A DNA stretch of 64,000 bases from assembly GCA_034401795.1 (NCBI GenBank), contig CM067373.1, positions 41,795,781-41,859,780 of the forward strand. The letters are read 5' to 3'. The translations under genes and the position numbers were made by a program. Shown here piece after piece: positions 45,426 through 55,804 of this stretch. How positions within the stretch are numbered: position 1 is the stretch's first letter; each line of letters starts with the position of its first letter. This stretch comes from Chaetoderma sp. LZ-2023a. Lineage: Eukaryota; Mollusca; Caudofoveata; Chaetodermatida; Chaetodermatidae. The notes beneath the pieces are model-generated. The model searched no databases and was not told the origin of the DNA. It saw only the letters and a list, made by a program, of their open reading frames with translations.

Positions 45426-46035
45426 ACCTGGACGTTATGAAATTGAATTAGAGACAGGAGTCCTTAATTCACTACGCAATTAAACAGTCATATAATAATT
45501 TGCACGGGATGAAATCATCGTATGTTAAGATTTATTTCGCTTCATTATATTGAGGTACACACATTAACCCTCTAAAATGTTACAATCTAAACATTTTTAA
45601 TTTCACGCATTCTGGTGTGAATGTGCATATTTAATAATAATTAAGTAAGTAATTAACACGACGAGCACCATCCCTCCCCTCCCGACTGTCCCTACACTAC
45701 GCACATGTCTATTTCCAAGATTAACATTTTTCAAGCAGAACAGATAAATGTATGTAGTTATCTAATGTCTCCTGTGTATTCATGCTTTGTAATGTTATGT
45801 CATGCACAAATATTATATGTAAGAGGCCCGTCACTTCACATTTAAATAAGCAAATAAATTTACTTGAATTGAATTGAATTAAAAAATTCAAGGGATATAA
45901 TAGCCCCGAGATCGCTGACAAGTTGGCAACTATTCGCAATAAGACGCCCACATATGTGACTTTCTCGACTCGCTTGAGTTGATCCCGGTTGGTCGCTAAT
46001 GGAGTGGGCGTGAACTTCTGGTGCAAATCTGCTCA
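45426..46035. other. No gene recognised
   Basis: AT-rich DNA with (GAATT)n near 45865-45880. No domain or terminal repeat seen. Confidence 0.4.
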
Positions 46036-46174
46036 GTGGGATTTTGTCCAGGTGGGATTATGTCCGGGTGGGATTATGTCCGATGGGATTATGTCCGGGT
46101 GGGATTTTGTCCTGTGGGATTATGGCTGGGTGGGATTATGTCCGGTGGGATTGTGTCCGGTGGGATTTTGTCCG
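46036..46174. repeat. Inverted copy of the X-type minisatellite
   Basis: About nine units of GGTGGGATTATGTCCG and GGTGGGATTTTGTCCG, the reverse complement of the arrays in unit X. The surrounding sequence is not unit X and no GTA array is adjacent. Confidence 0.92.
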
Positions 46175-46477
46175 AGCACCAATGCGACGATCTCTCGTAC
46201 GCTACGTCCTATGAACCATTGAATGCGTCATCCGATGTCTAAACTGTAATCATTGTTGGTGAGACATGGTACTGGCAATCTCTGAAAGACATTAAAAAAA
46301 TAAATGACTTAACGACTTAATTTTAACTTAGCTCCAATTTGGCATATATAGCTAATGCATGCTCCGTCCTCACTGCTGCTGCCGCTTGACAATTCATGTT
46401 CCGTTTTTAACTGTTTGTCCACCGGTTTTCTGCAGACTACATTTTCCATGGAGGGTTAACTCTGAATATACTGATTC

Positions 46478-46550
46478 TTTTGAAAACAATTAGACTGAAA
46501 GTTGTCGGTGGCTAAGCCACCAACAACTTTCAGTCAAACTGATTTCAAAA
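46478..46550. mobile_element. Palindromic foldback element, copy 1
   Basis: Near-perfect 73 bp palindrome: TTTTGAAA, then GACTGAAAGTTGT.GGTGGC on the left, mirrored by GCCACC.ACAACTTTCAGTC and TTTCAAAA on the right, with TAA at the centre. Three related palindromes lie at 48988, 49834 and 53715. Confidence 0.7.
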
Positions 46551-46885
46551 TAGTCGGCACGCCCATAGTATTTGCGTATGGAAATTATTGTCCTGTGTCT
46601 CGCATCAGTCGGACAGTTAAAAAGTAGATAGGGTTCACTTAGCATCTTGCGTCTTTTTAATAGATATATTACGCGCTTATATCCTTTAGTCGCTTTACAT
46701 GAAAACTATGCTCATAGTTGACGCAGTTGATACGGTAACGGTTCAGTTGAAGCGCATCTGGTTGTCTGGTCACACGATTAAGGATTTACGGGCGTTTAAT
46801 ATCCCGTTAGAAAAGTATGGATACAACATTTCTTTGCCCTGTAATTGTACTAGGTAAGTTGACATTTCTCATTTATGTTCGGATT

Positions 46886-46889
<4 letters not shown>

Positions 46890-46919
<30 letters not shown>

Positions 46920-47460
46920 ACACAACCACCACCATCACCACCTCCACCACCACCACCACCACCACAACCACAACCACAGCCACGACTACCATCACCACCT
47001 CACCCACCCACGGGCCGCAGCGGCAGGTGTCTCCGCCTACACCACAACCACCGCGACCACCACCACCACTGCGACCAAAACCACAACCACCACCACCACC
47101 ACCACGATCACCCTACAACCAGCACCACAACCACCACCACCACCAGTAGTAGCATCAGCAGCAGCAGCGGAAATACAAGCAGCAACTACAGAAATAGTGG
47201 CATCACCATCATCATCATCATCATCCGCAGCAGCAACACCAGCTCCACTACCACTGCCATCACGAACACCTCTACCACGAGGGCGATCACCAGCACTACC
47301 ACTACGGCCATCACGATTATTCACACCATTACCGTCACCAACATCAAAACTAATAATCATCATCATCAACAAGCTCATCATTATCATTATCACCATCATT
47401 GGCATCATCATCATCATCAACATAATCATCATCATCAATTGGCATTTGTGGTGCCAATAG
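46890..47460. repeat. Low-complexity (CAT)n/(ACC)n region
   Basis: Mixed CAT, ACC and CAC triplets with short unique islands. ORFs rich in Thr, His, Pro, Ser or Met arise from triplet composition and are not supported as genes. Confidence 0.9.
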
Positions 47461-48159
47461 CATCACCCCACCCCTCGGCACCATAAAATCATTCCCCTAG
47501 ATCATCATCGGTATCTAGGCATCTGCGTCATTGACCAATAACTAACAGCACTACAACTACACACCCATCACTATCATAACACCTTTACAATAATCAGCAG
47601 AACATCCATATGTCAATATCGTAAAAGTAAATTAACTTCCAAGCTGTTTTGTTCTGGAAAGAGCTCTCTAATAGGGCTTATGCACTCTTAATCAATGCCG
47701 TCGTCGTTGTCGCCGCTACCGCCGTCGTCGTCGTAGTCGTATTCGTAGTGGTCCTCATCTTCAGCGTTGTCACCATCACTCAGTTGAGATTCTAAGAATT
47801 TTGCGAATGGTGCTTCGGGATAAATGCTGCTTTGTTTTCGCCCTTTTCGGTAGTATTACGGGAGAGGCGTGTCCGGTATCACTTCAATTGATGGCGCAGT
47901 GTCACGTTCCCCCCCCCCCCCCCTCCCTCACCCCCATCACCCACCGACCCACCCCACATACGCCACCATAACTACACCCACCCTCAACGTAAGACAGATT
48001 TTGACAATTAAATTATCGGTGATACTCGTTCCTGCATTCAGAATAATAAACTATCTTTAATTCGGTTCGGAAATCTCGTCGCGTTACGTAGGGTAGTTAA
48101 ACTGCCTCGCTTTAGGATGATGACGCACGCCGACACGCGCCGCTATGATGTCACTATGC
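47461..48159. other. No gene recognised; (GTC)n and poly(C) tracts
   Basis: GTCGTCG-type triplets at about 47700-47745 and 13 C at about 47911-47923. The rest is unassigned. Confidence 0.45.
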
Positions 48160-48581
48160 AGGTAACCCCTCTTGTGTCAACAGCGCCTCAAAGCGCTCAA
48201 AATTCTACTTATATAAATTAGCCCTTTAATGGTCAAGATTTTTCAAGAAAATAATAATTTGGACAATAAAATTTACAAACATTAGTTTCTGTTGTCGTGC
48301 AAATAGACATTACTCAAAACGACTACAGGTGCTGTTTTGGCCGGCTTGACCATGAGAATGGTAAAAAGTCCGGTTCTTTTCTTGGCTATTGTGTCTATTT
48401 TTCGGCTGAGAGAAGACAATTTTGTTTTAATTTACCAATGGAGTTACTGGCATTCCAGTGGTAAATTTTCAAAAATCATATTCTGGATGAAAAGATGGGC
48501 ATTCCTCAAGACCACTATACAGTCCGTTGTTTGGCGGTCTTGACCATTAAAGAGTTAGGTTAGCACAAGAGGGGTTAACCT
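48160..48581. mobile_element. piggyBac-like MITE with nested inverted repeats
   Basis: Outer inverted ends AGGTAACCCCTCTTGTG (48160-48176) and CACAAGAGGGGTTAACCT (48564-48581), with TTAA next to CCCC on the right and a damaged TTAA on the left. Inner inverted repeats CCCTTTAATGGTCAAGA (48222-48238) and TCTTGACCATTAAAGAG (48538-48554). TTAA with a CCC start is the piggyBac pattern. No transposase ORF is inside; 68-codon ORFs there are not credible. Confidence 0.6.
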
Positions 48582-48987
48582 GAATTATAAATTCAGGAAT
48601 GCGCAAATTCTATTTTATTTATAGGCTGCCGTGAATGTAATATATATCCTGCTTCTTCTTCATGAATTTGACACTCGTAAGGAATTCATCTGTATCACAT
48701 ACCACACGCGTCTGCTTTGTGTCTCAAGCCGTCACCTTATCCATCCCTAAATAACAACTGATAATCCCCTGGGGGCGCAGGCGCTTGTTTAGTGTAGGAC
48801 AGATATAAGTACCATTCTAATCCATAGATTAGATCTCTCAATGGGTACTCAAGAATATAGAGTCATGACATCACATGTATTCTGTCGTCACAATCAAAAT
48901 GCGTAATGAATGGCGTATCTATGTCCGTCGTGAACATTAAATAGTCCGTGACGTGTTCGAATTGTTTTACTTTTTAATAGACATTCT
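48582..48987. other. No gene recognised
   Basis: Unassigned non-coding DNA. Confidence 0.4.
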
Positions 48988-49071
48988 GTTGAATATTTTG
49001 AAACTAATTTAATTGCACGCTGTTGCTGGCATCGCCCGCCATAGGCAGCAACAGCGTCCAGTCAAATTCAG
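48988..49071. mobile_element. Palindromic foldback element, copy 2
   Basis: Outer GTTGAATATTTTGAAACTAA with a partial inverse CAAATTCAG, inner perfect 11 bp stem CGCTGTTGCTG / CAGCAACAGCG. The downstream flank (GCATGGGCGGAGCTTGG near 49108) is shared with the flank of copy 3, so both are parts of a longer repeat of about 240 bp. Confidence 0.6.
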
Positions 49072-49833
49072 GATATATAGTGTATTAATCGATCCGAACA
49101 CGCACAAAGCATGGGCGGAGCTTGGCAAGAAATGGGCAGAGCTTAGGTAGAAATTGGTCCATCCAGTCCTGCGTTGATTTATTTGTGGTAATGCCTTCAC
49201 ATAATGCATTGCTCATGACCTGGCTGCTGGTAAATAGTGCAGGCGAAAAACGAACAGTATAACTTTAATAATATACTCAGATTCAATTCAATGTATGCCT
49301 TTGTAAATGTACAGCTACGGGCATAATATTATTGAGGTCATACATCACATGCAAGCTAAGCCAATTTGTATTTAGGTATTATTTTTAATATTTCTGTAAT
49401 AGTCTGATTAAGAGTAAATTATGCATTTTAGACAAACCCTATTGTCCGCAAGATGTGCTGAAAGTAGGTAAAAGTGTGTATTTTAAATCTGCAATTGATT
49501 CTGTTCGCATAAATATAAAAATTATAGTAAACTTTAGAAAACGGAGTATCCCATGTGACGTCATAATCAACTATGTGACGTGTATGGTGACGTCCTAATG
49601 AATTACGTCATGAATGACGTAGCTAAGTTCGTCACGAACGCATAATTGAGGACGGACTAAGCGTTGGTGTACGAATTGTCGACCTATACCGCTACTATTT
49701 AATACACGTTACCGAACATGTTAGCTGCTGACGTCACAAATAAAATGACGTAACTACGTTAAGAAGATCGAAAAATCCATCCTTAAAATATACTGATTTT
49801 AGGTCTGATGGATTTGCAATTTAATAAGTAGTC

Positions 49834-49925
49834 TGCTGAATATTGAGAAACTAATTTGACTGCGCGCTGTTACTGTCGTAGGTACCAAAACACCCAGGCA
49901 AATTAGTTTCTAAATATTCAACAGC
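49834..49925. mobile_element. Palindromic foldback element, copy 3
   Basis: GCTGAATATT.AGAAACTAA on the left mirrors TTAGTTTCT.AATATTCAAC on the right; the inner part is more decayed than in copy 2. Followed by the shared GGGCGGAGC flank. Confidence 0.65.
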
Positions 49926-49999
49926 TTACATGCAATTGAAACAACCTTGAAATTTAGATTCTGGGAAATTAGATTTCAAAGTATATAAATAGATCGCAA

Positions 50000-50045
50000 C
50001 ACGGGCGGAGCATGGGCGGAGCATGGGCGGAGCATGGGCGGAGCT
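50000..50045. repeat. Tandem 13 bp repeat GGGCGGAGCATGG
   Basis: Four copies in a row. A single copy of the same string lies at 49111 in the matching flank of copy 2, so this is a local expansion. Confidence 0.9.
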
Positions 50046-50171
50046 TGGCTAGAAATGGACGGGGCGTCGCTCTAAATGAACCCCCTCTATTCCGTGGTAA
50101 TGACGTCATTGCTGGAAATGTGTCTCGCGCATTGCTACATCAGTCATGAAGCATCGCCTCACGTGACGTCA

Positions 50172-51357
50172 CGTGTAAATATCGCAATTAAAGGCCATCA
50201 CAGATATGGATCGGAGTAAAATGAGTTTTACATATATGGTACAGAGGACGGGAGAGTTTCAGCACACGCACAAGAGCGCACAACTGACCACACGAATCAT
50301 AAACAGACATATACCTCATGTGCACCAGGATACGGAATATACACAGCACAATCCAGGACAGAACTGGATATACACACACGACCATAAAGGAGCACACAGA
50401 GGACCCATGCACATGCGCACAGGACAGTCGCAACACATGCATGAATAAATGAACAAGCCACGCCCACAGATAAGCACACACGTGAACTAGCATACATCGA
50501 CAGTGACACACACCGCCATTGATTTACATACACTACTACGGATTATATACACACCATGCTTATACGAAAGATGATTGTTGAATATATTGTGTCCATACTT
50601 TATTGTTGTAGTTAATCTAGTAATACGTACTGTATATAGTGAACGTGTTGTCACGGATCAGGTGCAACTGTTTGTCACCAAGGTGTGTGACTATGGACTG
50701 ACGTCACATGGTTCGAATAGAACATGGGACGGCAGTCAGTTGGAGTTTGGCGTTGGGCACGGCCACTTGTTGTTTTGGATAGCTGGTCCCACTCCACGAC
50801 TTGAATATCAAACTGTGGATTGTGGCTAACTGTACGAACGAGCCAGGGACAGTGTCCCTGCGGAAGTTGTATATTAATAAAGTATTACCGTAACTCTAGA
50901 GACGCGTATGCGTTATCTCACCAGCCAGATGAAAGATCCTGGTGTATAGCCAAACGAACGGTATTAGACATAACATATAATACACATTATATATGGTGTA
51001 CGGAATATTGTGTTACCTCCAAGATATAAATAAACTTCGAAATTTAAAAAATTTAAGAAATTATAAATTTTGAAATCACAGTATTTTTCTGTAATATAAT
51101 GATTCCGGTGTATTATTAGTATATATTAATTTTTATACATAAATTCCGACCCCTCACACATATTTGTTATTATGTTTTGTTTTTCTGGAAACTCATGTAC
51201 GCTTATGTGTTTTCAATTTAAGGACGCGTTATATTTACGAAACAATCCAATTAAATATGTCTAGACAGTTCGCCGGCGACAGACGCAATACTAGCGCATC
51301 GGTGATAGGAAACATCAAAGAGCTACACGCCGGGAGGACTGAAATCGCACACACTTA
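50172..51357. other. No gene identified with confidence
   Basis: CA-rich DNA to 50550. An 84-codon ORF at 50575-50829 keeps a protein-like composition (QLFVTKVCDYGLTSHG, HGHLLFWIAG) and could be an exon or gene remnant, but I recognise no family. The rest is AT-rich and unassigned. Confidence 0.3.
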
Positions 51358-52840
51358 TATCACGACTATCGCCCTATAACATTACTAAGTTGTTTAGGTA
51401 AATTGTTCACGGATATTTTGAATGAACGATTGAAAGCCTACACAGAAAAATACGAAATACTATCTGTATGTAGCGCAAACTGGCTTCAGAAAAGATAGGC
51501 CCACCCTTTACAATATTATCTGTATTTATCTGTTTAAGGAACTACTATATGCTCAGAAGGAAAAGCTGTTCTGTACATTTATTGATTTTAAGCAAGCGTT
51601 CGACAAAGTATGGCGGGCCGCTCTCTGGAAAAAGTTATTGAAAAACAACATAACAGGCAAATCTTTTAACATCGTATACAACGTGTATAAAGGTATAAAA
51701 TCCTCTGTCAGTCATAATCAAAGTAGGTCCGATTTGATAATGAGTAACGTATGCGTAAGACAAGGTGGACATTTATCGGCCCTTCTATTTTCAATTTTCC
51801 TCACCGATCTAGAAGAGTACCTATACGAACATCTCATCTCTGGTCTAAATTCTATAAATAAGCTGGCCGAGGAAAACCTAGATCTATATCTCCGATTGAT
51901 AATTCTGTTATACGCGGATGATAAAGTCATAATGGCTGACTCACCAGGAGATTTGCAGAACGCACTAAATGCATTTCATCAATATTGCCTCGATTGCCGA
52001 TTACAAGTCAACAGCACAAAAACTAAGGTCATGATTTTCTCTAAGCGCAAAATAAATAATTATCTAAGGTTTAGAATAGGAGGTAACGAACTTGAAATAG
52101 TTGATGAATATCTGTATCTAGGTGTTCTATTAAAATCAAATAGAGCATTCGCCAGCTGTAAAACAAGAAACTGTATACAAGGAACACAAGCTATGTACTC
52201 GTTGTTAGGTAAAATAAAGCAGAATGACATACTGATTGGTTCTTTAAAAATACACTCCACGTGAAGAAAAGAACATCAAATGTTATGGTATATGGAGAGC
52301 TAGGGCAAGACCCACTGCACATCAAAATAAAATGCAACATGATAAGATTCTGGGTGGGCTTAGTAAATGGTGGGCATGGGAAATTATCAGCAATGCCCTA
52401 CTTCCTCTGCTTAGACTGTATGGCGAGAAGAAATAAACAAATTAAATGGATTGAAACGATCAAATCTATTTTAGGAAGCATTGGGAAACAAAATATATTT
52501 GTAGAAGAGAATATAAACTGCAAAGAAATAGTCAAAGTAACAAGATACTTATTAGAACAGAAATATATCGATATGTGGATGAAAGAAGTGGAACAACCAT
52601 CACGGCTAATGTTCCATAAAACAATAAAAACAGAATTCAATTTCAAATCCTATTTAAAGTTACTCCCATATCGCGACGCAATAAGTCTTCTCCATTTCCG
52701 CATCCTCAACCACCGACGCGTACTAGAAACACAAAGATGGATTGGTATTGAGAGAAACGAGTAACGTTGCCCTAAGTGTAAGGTAATAGAAGATGAAAAT
52801 CACTTTCTGTTTAAATGTGAAGCATATAATATATAACGAA
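51358..52840 (+). pseudogene. Third type of non-LTR reverse transcriptase, 5'-truncated
   Basis: Distinct from families 1 and 2. The first RT motif reads DYRPITLLSCLGKL at 51364-51405. A FIDFKQAFDKVW box (motif A) lies at 51577-51614, then a VRQGGHLSALLFSIF box near 51752 (usual form QGE or QGC.LSP), and YADD at 51911-51922 followed by VNSTKTKVMIFS. The C-terminal region ends in a CX2CX7HX4C motif near 52768-52825. An in-frame stop near 51497, a frame break before 51638, a stop at 52261 and another near 52762 inactivate it. The style is that of CR1/RTE-like clades common in marine invertebrates; the clade is not fixed. Endonuclease and 5' parts are absent. Confidence 0.82.
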
Positions 52841-53331
52841 ATAAGTGCATACCACTATATTATTCAAACCAAAATAATGAAAAAGACTTGTGGACTTGTC
52901 AATATGCAACAGACCGATACTTGCCAAACTCTGTAAATTTGTACCACTGCCCAAGAAAAAGTCTACTACTGTTGCTACTGTTACTGCCATCGCTGCGGTG
53001 TTTATTACTACTACTGCTACTACTGCTACTATACATATTACTGTTACTCCGAATGCTATCTTTTCTTTATACGAAAGCGGCGATGAATCGCAAGCAACCG
53101 CTAGGTAGCGAATAGTCTGGTTTCTCCGCGAAACAGAGATGCAGGCGACTGCCAGATTTGTGCTCACATTTTTTATATTAGTGAAATTCATAAGTTGCAT
53201 ATTCTATGCTATTGAGGAGTCGTATATATAAGAATAGATGTTAAAATGAGAGTGGTGACCAACTGGGAGCGTTTTAAGGGCGTGGTTCCGTATATTACAC
53301 GTATAGTTCCATCAGGTTAGTTCCAATATAT
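52841..53331. other. No gene; TACTGC-rich low-complexity DNA
   Basis: (TACTGC/TACTACTGC) triplets at about 52960-53060. Polyleucine and Thr/Ala ORFs arise from them. Confidence 0.5.
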
Positions 53332-53562
53332 TCAACAGCTGCACAAACTAGAGCTGAAGTTGAAGCACTGGTTCATGCAGCTAATACCATCAGCAGAACA
53401 GCTGACCCTATTACACAGATTGTCTTTTTATCTGATGCCCGCTCCGTCCTTGAGGCTATCACCAAAGGTAAGCTGCACTTGAAGAAGCACTACAAACCAT
53501 CAAATGCTTTCGGATAGCATTGCAGTGGATCCCCTCACATTGTGGAGTCCAAGGAAATCCTG
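53332..53562 (+). pseudogene. RNase H domain remnant of a non-LTR retrotransposon
   Basis: RNase H removes template RNA during retrotransposition. The first frame carries TRAEVEALVHAA and IVFLSDARSVLEAI with the catalytic Glu and Asp, then a frame change near 53475 leads to LEEALQTIK and the hallmark LQWIPSHCGVQGNP with the catalytic His. The domain is cut off there. I/Jockey-type elements carry such domains; families 1 and 2 here do not, so it belongs to another element. Confidence 0.8.
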
Positions 53563-53714
53563 TTACATTCCCTTATCTGTATCACAATAATCTGCTTTGT
53601 AGCATGTGTAAACGTTGAACAGTGAGCACTGTGATTTTGTTTACTCAAGCGATAGTGTATGGTGTCATGTAAGTGCCAATGCATTACATTCTTTATTATG
53701 TAAATCAACTTGGT

Positions 53715-53794
53715 GAATATTTTGGGGATAATTTGATTGGAAGTTGTTATTGCCTATGGCAGTAACTGCTTCTGGTCAAATTAGTTTCAAAATA
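53715..53794. mobile_element. Palindromic foldback element, copy 4
   Basis: GAATATTTTG....AATTTGATTGGAAGTTGTTATTGCC mirrored by GGCAGTAACTGCTTCTGGTC and AAATTAGTTTCAAAATAG, centre TAT (each arm read in pieces). Similar arms to copies 1 to 3. Confidence 0.65.
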
Positions 53795-54129
53795 GTCATC
53801 ATCTTACTCGTATAATTGTTTTTATATCACATTGCCAAATTATATGTGGCACCGCTATGACTGAGCGTATTGACCAAGTCAGATACGCTAGTTTCTCCTT
53901 CTGATTGGTTGAAAAGTAAGGCACGACAGCCACCATATGCTTTGGAAATGTACCAACGTTTAAACTACTCAAGCCTGAATAGCTTTCTTTAGCGGCATGA
54001 TAATAAGCTTAATATTATATTATAGTTTACGAATGACGTGTTAGATCAGCTGAACAACTGTTATATGAAGTTAGTTCTCCTTTAATACTGCCTGAAACAC
54101 TGCAAGGGCAAGTGGCCCAAAATAGAATA

Positions 54130-54250
54130 ATAAATTGATTATTGTTGTTATCATTATTATGTAAGCGATCCCACTGTCGTAGCCCTCGTCGGCAGCGCGG
54201 CGAAGATGGTGTAATAATAATAATCATAATAATAATAATAATAATAATAT
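54130..54250 (+). other. Possible 3' tail of another non-LTR element
   Basis: GCGATCCCACTGTCGTAG and CTCGTCGGCAGCGCGGCG followed by GTGTAATAATAAT... triplets. A conserved-looking end running into (AAT)n is typical of several non-LTR clades. No ORF is attached. Confidence 0.3.
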
Positions 54251-54463
54251 TGTATTTCTATCGCCATTGTCAATGTACAAATAATCCCCATATGCCGTTG
54301 TCAGGGCCTGAGTGTAATAAAGAAAATACGAAATTACGAAAATACGACTATCTGCCGGTCAAACACACCTACAATTACCTAATACCGCTTCCGCTACCGC
54401 TGCCGCTGCCACTACCGCTACACTGCCGCTACGGATACGGCTGTCACTACTGCTACCCTGCCG

Positions 54464-54467
<4 letters not shown>

Positions 54468-54558
<91 letters not shown>

Positions 54559-54733
54559 GCTACTACTACTACTGCTACTACTACTACTGCTACTACTACT
54601 ACTGCTACTACTACTACTGCTACTACTACTACTGCTACTACTACTACTGCTACTACTACTACTACTGCTACTACTACTACTGCTACTACTACTACTGCTA
54701 CTACTACTACTACTGCTACTACTACTACTGCTG

Positions 54734-54765
<32 letters not shown>

Positions 54766-54800
54766 CCTGCTGCTGCTGCTGCTGCTATTACTACTACTAG

Positions 54801-54853
<53 letters not shown>

Positions 54854-54855
54854 TT
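54468..54855 (-). repeat. (TAC)n array with (TAC)4TGC higher-order units
   Basis: Equal to GTA on the minus strand and located at the 3' end of copy D. Pure TAC to about 54556, then regular TGC interruptions every 15 to 18 bases, then TGC-rich, then pure TAC. Long polythreonine, polyserine and polyvaline ORFs are artefacts. Confidence 0.97.
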
Positions 54856-54871
54856 TTTCTTTTTTTGAAAA

Positions 54872-54892
54872 TCCGACGCTGACACAGTCGGA
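54872..54892 (-). promoter_or_regulatory. Family 1 terminal 3' hairpin, copy D
   Basis: TCCGAC / GTCGGA stem with nine-base loop, followed on the minus strand by TTTTC, an A-rich tail and (GTA)n, as in B and C. Confidence 0.72.
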
Positions 54893-55804
54893 CACACTTC
54901 ACGGAGGAACTCCTTTAAAAAAGGCTTGCAAACCCCCATAAAAGAGCGGGTGAAATAGCAGGCTTTATTAATAGTATATGAATAACAATACAAACTTAAC
55001 ATATCAAAACAGTGCAAGCTAAAATACTCTGTTACCATATACCACACCCATGGCATAACCACATAGAAAAAAACCCTTAATAAAGAGCTGATAACATAAT
55101 ATAATTTAACAAAGCCATTACTATTTGCCCACCGTGTAGTAAGTAGTAGGCCCAAATGGCGAGCATAGTTACCCAATAAGTGGTAAAGCGACTCATCAAT
55201 AATTAGCAGTAAGTTACTGCTACTCATTGACGCCATTGAGCCGATTCATGACCTGCAGGCGAAGTAGATCATATGTAATTTGACGTAGCACACCGTATAG
55301 TATTAGGCCCAAATGGCGAGTGCAGCTCGCCAACAAGTGGCGAGGTGACTCGTCAATAAGTAACAAAAGGTCACTCATTGACGCCAGTTGGCCGATTCTT
55401 AAATACCGAGCAGGCGTATTAGCCGTTATATCGTATAATGCACAAAGCAAAAGTATACAAACTATGACTACATAGATGGCGCTCTGGGTTCACATTCTAA
55501 ATTTACTTCATTGAAAGTTTTTGCAAATTACCCTGGAACAAATACACCTACAGTAAACATTTACAACAGGATGCTAATTGCATATATGTAAGATGTCATA
55601 CTCTGTTAACCTAATGAACTCGAAAGTCGGATCACCTCAAGAATATTGACGCGATGCTCACTTGATATTTAAATATACCGATTCCCAAGGTTAGGTGATT
55701 CGTTAAAATTATCATCTCCTGAGACATTACAATTTTAAAATAAAGTCAATTAAATAAAATAAAATACCATATATCAATATACAACAAGCAGCGAGTGTGC
55801 TAGC
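54893..55804 (-). other. Copy D 3' UTR
   Basis: Contains the family 1 module twice (about 55300-55410 and 55150-55255) with GGCGTCAATGAG and a TAGCAGTAA / TTACTGCTA inverted repeat near 55203. The minus strand also has TTGTTCCAGGGTAATTT near 55525-55545. Confidence 0.75.

Larger units (their letters stand above)
49556..50171. promoter_or_regulatory. Cluster of CRE-like TGACGTCA sites
   Basis: Perfect TGACGTCA palindromes at 49556, 49729, 50101 and 50164 (a fifth at 50699), plus TGACGT half sites at 49576, 49588, 49604 (reverse), 49615 and 49746. Such sites bind CREB/ATF factors. The density is far above chance, but no gene is identified nearby, so promoter or enhancer function is inferred. 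Confidence 0.35.

Noticed and set aside
46875-47486. Ser/Thr/His-rich ORFs in both strands
   Set aside because: Triplet low-complexity DNA; open in four frames at once, which argues against selection on a protein.
50188-50511. Cys/Val-rich ORFs on the minus strand
   Set aside because: Arise from CA-rich DNA. No signal peptide followed by a regular Cys spacing, no family.
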